Shown here: piece by piece, positions 60,501 to 64,000 of the stretch
Numbering within the stretch: position 1 is the stretch's first letter
Layout: every line of letters begins with the position of its first letter
From: Sipunculus nudus
Taxonomy: Eukaryota; Annelida; Sipuncula; Golfingiida; Sipunculidae
Length of the DNA stretch: 64,000 nucleotides
Assembly (NCBI GenBank): GCA_026874595.1
Contig: CM049309.1
Coordinates: forward strand, 9,265,076 to 9,329,075
Direction: 5' to 3'
Position numbers and translations under genes: made by a program
Notes under the pieces: generated by a model
Seen by the model: only the letters and a program-made list of their open reading frames with translations
What the model was told of the DNA's origin: nothing
The model's database searches: none

Positions 60501-63500
60501 TTCAATAAAAAAAAGGCAATCTTTCAAGAATTGAATCATGAAGAAATCTGTTCCTAAATTATGTGAATTTTCAAATATTGCAGTATTTTAAAAGTAACTG
60601 TAACTGCTTAACATTTCAAAGAATCTGAATAGCTCAACCAATCTAGCATTAGGTAAAGTGCAAGAATTCACTGCTGTAATGAAAATTTATGCAACCTTTC
60701 AAACATGAGGGTCACCTAGTGTTGTTAAATGTGAAATTTGAAATAGTTCTACAACATTATGAAAAGCAAATGTTTAAATGTTTCATGTACATAAGATTAA
60801 CAATTACAATGAAGGGCTCTAAAATTATGACAAGAAAGCTATATATTTTCAAATAAATTCTATGGTACTTAGTGGATTCAGTAACAAAGATTTTCAAATA
60901 ATTCAAATCATTTTTGGCATATCTTGATTAAATGAGACTTCTCCTCATAAAGATAAGGAGTTGTTCATTTAAATTTGCCAAATTTGACACATACTAGAGC
61001 ATACCAGTTACCATAAAGAACCCTGATACCATTACCATAAGGATCACTGATAAGATTACCATAATTATCCCATGAAAGATAGTTGTTTTGATGCTATTTC
61101 ATACAGAGAAAGCCTGAGTGCTGTTAACAGCTGAAGCAGCAATAAGTTGCATAACCAGGTTTGGCTGACCCCAGTCTATGTTTACCCCCTGGGGTGAGTT
61201 TAATTTAACCCCTCAGCCAGAAGATGGCTCTATCAAATTCAGATCTGGAGTCACAGCTTGCTTCTTTACTGATATGTAACCATTAAACAAAGTCTTTCAT
61301 TGATTCAGGATCTGTGCAATATCAAAAAGTAATCAACTGTGACCTAATTTCACACAGTGAGGACTACCAATGGAAAAGGTTTAATAATGGTAGTTTTATT
61401 GCTGAGCAGTGTCATATTCAGGCATAACTCCTTTGACACTTAATGTCACATGGTTAATTTACCATGAGGCAGGCCTTTATGGATAATCTGGCAGAGATGT
61501 CAAATGGCTGGCTGACCTCTGACCCAAAGATATTACTTTACTGTGAAATGAAATGAAAAATTAAATGTCTACAAATATGAATTTCATTATTATAATTGAT
61601 TTTATTATGAAGATTGAATTCAATATGTTTAGTTGAAAAGCAAACACAATTTATAATTTATGTTAAAATGCAGCAATATGAATAAATTGTAACAAAATAT
61701 TACCTATGTGTTGCTTATACTCTTTTAACCATATATTATTCAAAATATGTAAAGTATATTGAAACAAGTTTCCAAAATGAGCTAAAATACAGAGCAGTTT
61801 TGAAAATCTGTCAACAAATGGAAAAGCCTCATACGAATCTTTTAAAAGTTAAGATTCCTCATAAAGAATACTCAATAAACTCAATATGTAGAAACAGCAG
61901 TATTTCAGCTTTAATGGCAGAACCATAACTGTAGACACAATCTGCTTAAGGTAGTCTCTGAAATACAACATGAATCCAAATAACAAATTGTATCAGCAAT
62001 CACGGTATAAGCTATGTACATGTGAAAATACTGACCTTAGTGATGATTTCAAAAACATTTTTCCTATTCATGTTTCTGTTGGATAATTTACCATTTTATC
62101 ATTTGTCACACATGATAAAATATTTTACAAAAAAAAAAAAATTATTGGAATTATCACCATGATACACTTTTTGTTGGTATTTTAACATCTGCAGTGCTGC
62201 CAGCATGACAGTAGGTACTTTTTCATCATGTTTTGGCAGCTTAAAATAGTAAAAATAACTTTTGAACCATCACTGGTTACGAGATGGAAGGCACTACTTC
62301 TTCATTTTTTAAAGATTGAAAATAATAAAAATAACTTGTGAACCATTGTTTAAAAAAAAATGGTTAAAACTGTGAACTATCAATGAGGTTGAGACACAAT
62401 TTTTCACTTTTAATTGTTGACAGCCAGCAAGGTAAGCACACTTTCACCAATGGTTGGTGTTTATGTTGGAACTGGAGTAACAGGAGCCAGATGCAGGAAG
62501 GACCCCGAAACCTTTGATCATCCTCTGTTTCTTCTCCAAACAGTGATGCTAGGCAGGGTGTCAAGAAACCCCCATGGGTTTGGCTACAGCTGGCATCACC
62601 CAGCTCTAGGGTTCCAAGTTATTTTCATAACATCCTGGATTTTCCTCCACAGGGATGCCCTATCCACTAATGAAGGGTGATCACTATAACAACACATACA
62701 GGAAACAGATCCCATCTGACAGATTCAAACTATCAAACAACTGCAAAATCTTGTCATATCCATCACTAGGTAACCAGCCAAGCCATTATTTTGCTCTCAT
62801 TTTGAATTCCTGCTAACTAATAATCAAAACACAAAATTCTTTGAAATTCTTTTATATCCTGCTAAGTGAATTTATGAGCCTTTATCATAGTATTTTGTTA
62901 CCATTTTACCTTTTTCTGAAAAAAAAAGATGCGACAGTTTTCAAAAAAAAAAAAAAATAACAACAAAAGTTGATCTTTTGAATGCAGGGACCTTCCATGA
63001 AATACCTGTCATGACCAATCAAAATTTCTTTCAACCATGATATGTGACAGGAGGAAAAGAGATACTGGAAAAAGGTTGTGTGTCAATTTGAACTATGTAC
63101 ACACAACGCTTTCTATTTCCTATTCATGCTTAGACTATTAAACTTTTGATTATTTTTTTATAAATCTAAACAATGTACTACAGGGATGTCTGCATACTAT
63201 CAAATATAATTTTGTGATACTTTTTACAAATGGAAGAGTGTCTTCCATTATCAAAACCTATTAGCTAAAGAAGAATGGCAGATAATCAGACTGTCAGAAG
63301 TGAAAACTTTGAGTTTAAGAAATACAGATAGAAGTTGATATCAACCCTGATTTAAATAAGAGTGAAACTAAATATTACTCAGGAATATTATTCCAGGACC
63401 CAAGCAAGCAGGGAAGGTAATGCAGGTAAACTGATATTTTGTGCTGGCTAGTCTCATATTACAAGTATAGCTTTCTTCTTGGAAGCTCCTTTCTTGAACT

Positions 63501-63589
63501 CTTATCCTCATTAACCAATCAGATGGACAGCTGGACTTAACTGACCAATCCGAATGCAAGCTGGACTCTTTAGTATTCAAGACTTCTGT

Positions 63590-64000
63590 GCACCCAATTT
63601 AGCACTTGAAGGGTAAGGGGGTATAAGGGCTGGAGAGGGACAGGAGGTAGCAGTAGGAGGGTCAGAGGTCAAAGGTGATAGGTTGAAAAGTCTTGAAGAT
63701 GCCTGAAGCTAGCTGCTGCACACCACATGTGGATGATAAGGGAATCCTGGGAAGGCTTGCACATTCCTTACAAGGGCAGCCAACCCCAGTGAAGGCTGCC
63801 CATCTGGCGCCCTGCATATGATACCCCTTTATCAGGCGCACAGGAAGCCTCCTCATAACCCCAGAGACTCCTCGCCCAATAGACTATCAGCTTTCTAATG
63901 CAGTCAGACTGTTCCAGCCGGCTTGAAAGCTTCCCCATTCCTCTGCAGAGTCTGCCAGTTGGCACCAAGGAACTTCAGCTGAAGCAACTTCATTCAGTCA
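63590..64000. other. GC-richer block at the window edge, identity unknown
   Basis: Contrasts with its AT-rich surroundings. Minus-strand frames exist (63968-63768 and 63856-63662) but match no family I know, have no clear splice sites, and do not look like MIB1. Possibly a dispersed repeat continuing past the window. Confidence 0.3.

Overview
The window reads as animal nuclear DNA that is AT-rich, intron-dense and full of repeats. Two conserved metazoan genes lie tail to tail. Repeat families with openings such as TTAGCTCAGCTGAC and TATGCCCCCGCC, and arrays of tandem GACCTTGACC-type units, are ones I associate with marine bivalve molluscs. A bivalve, perhaps a clam-like heterodont, is my best guess. 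That is recall and inference, not a database match.

Layout. 1-3218: upstream DNA with microsatellites. 3219-31385 (+): a complete CWC27 gene, the spliceosome-associated cyclophilin. It has eleven exons, all phases join, and the product is 477 residues. Its introns carry most of the mobile elements: a foldback/Mutator-like element with a 9-bp target duplication (3395-4111), a LINE 3' end (4395-4905), a 2.6-kb element that stops 41 bases before exon 2 (5862-8490), a tandem-core element ending in a hairpin plus CTAG (8796-10707), a tRNA-like SINE (about 11325-11650), two nested element pairs (15003-18270 and 20808-25246), a fourth tandem-core family (19716-19945 and 29154-29675) and a hAT-like element with an 8-bp target duplication (30195-30852). 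31386-37673: convergent intergenic DNA with both 3' untranslated regions and two minisatellites. 37674-49602 (-): the last nine coding exons of MIB1 (mind bomb), covering the C-terminal ankyrin repeats and all three RING fingers. The penultimate large intron (45826-49469) is mostly one 3.2-kb minus-strand tandem-core element. 49603-64000: part of a MIB1 intron in which I find no coding exon. It holds microsatellites, minisatellites and two GC-richer blocks of unknown nature.

The two genes have unrelated jobs: CWC27 in pre-mRNA splicing, MIB1 in ubiquitination of Notch ligands. Nothing suggests a shared pathway. The most interesting material is the mobile DNA. At least three families that differ in sequence share one plan: a 5' palindrome, a short microsatellite, tandem or duplicated core modules, then a 3' hairpin followed by CT(A/T)G and T. 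This fits Helentron-associated or 'pearl'-type rolling-circle elements. One of them places many perfect direct-repeat-1 nuclear-receptor motifs inside MIB1. I saw no new protein-coding system, tRNA gene, rRNA gene or CRISPR array.
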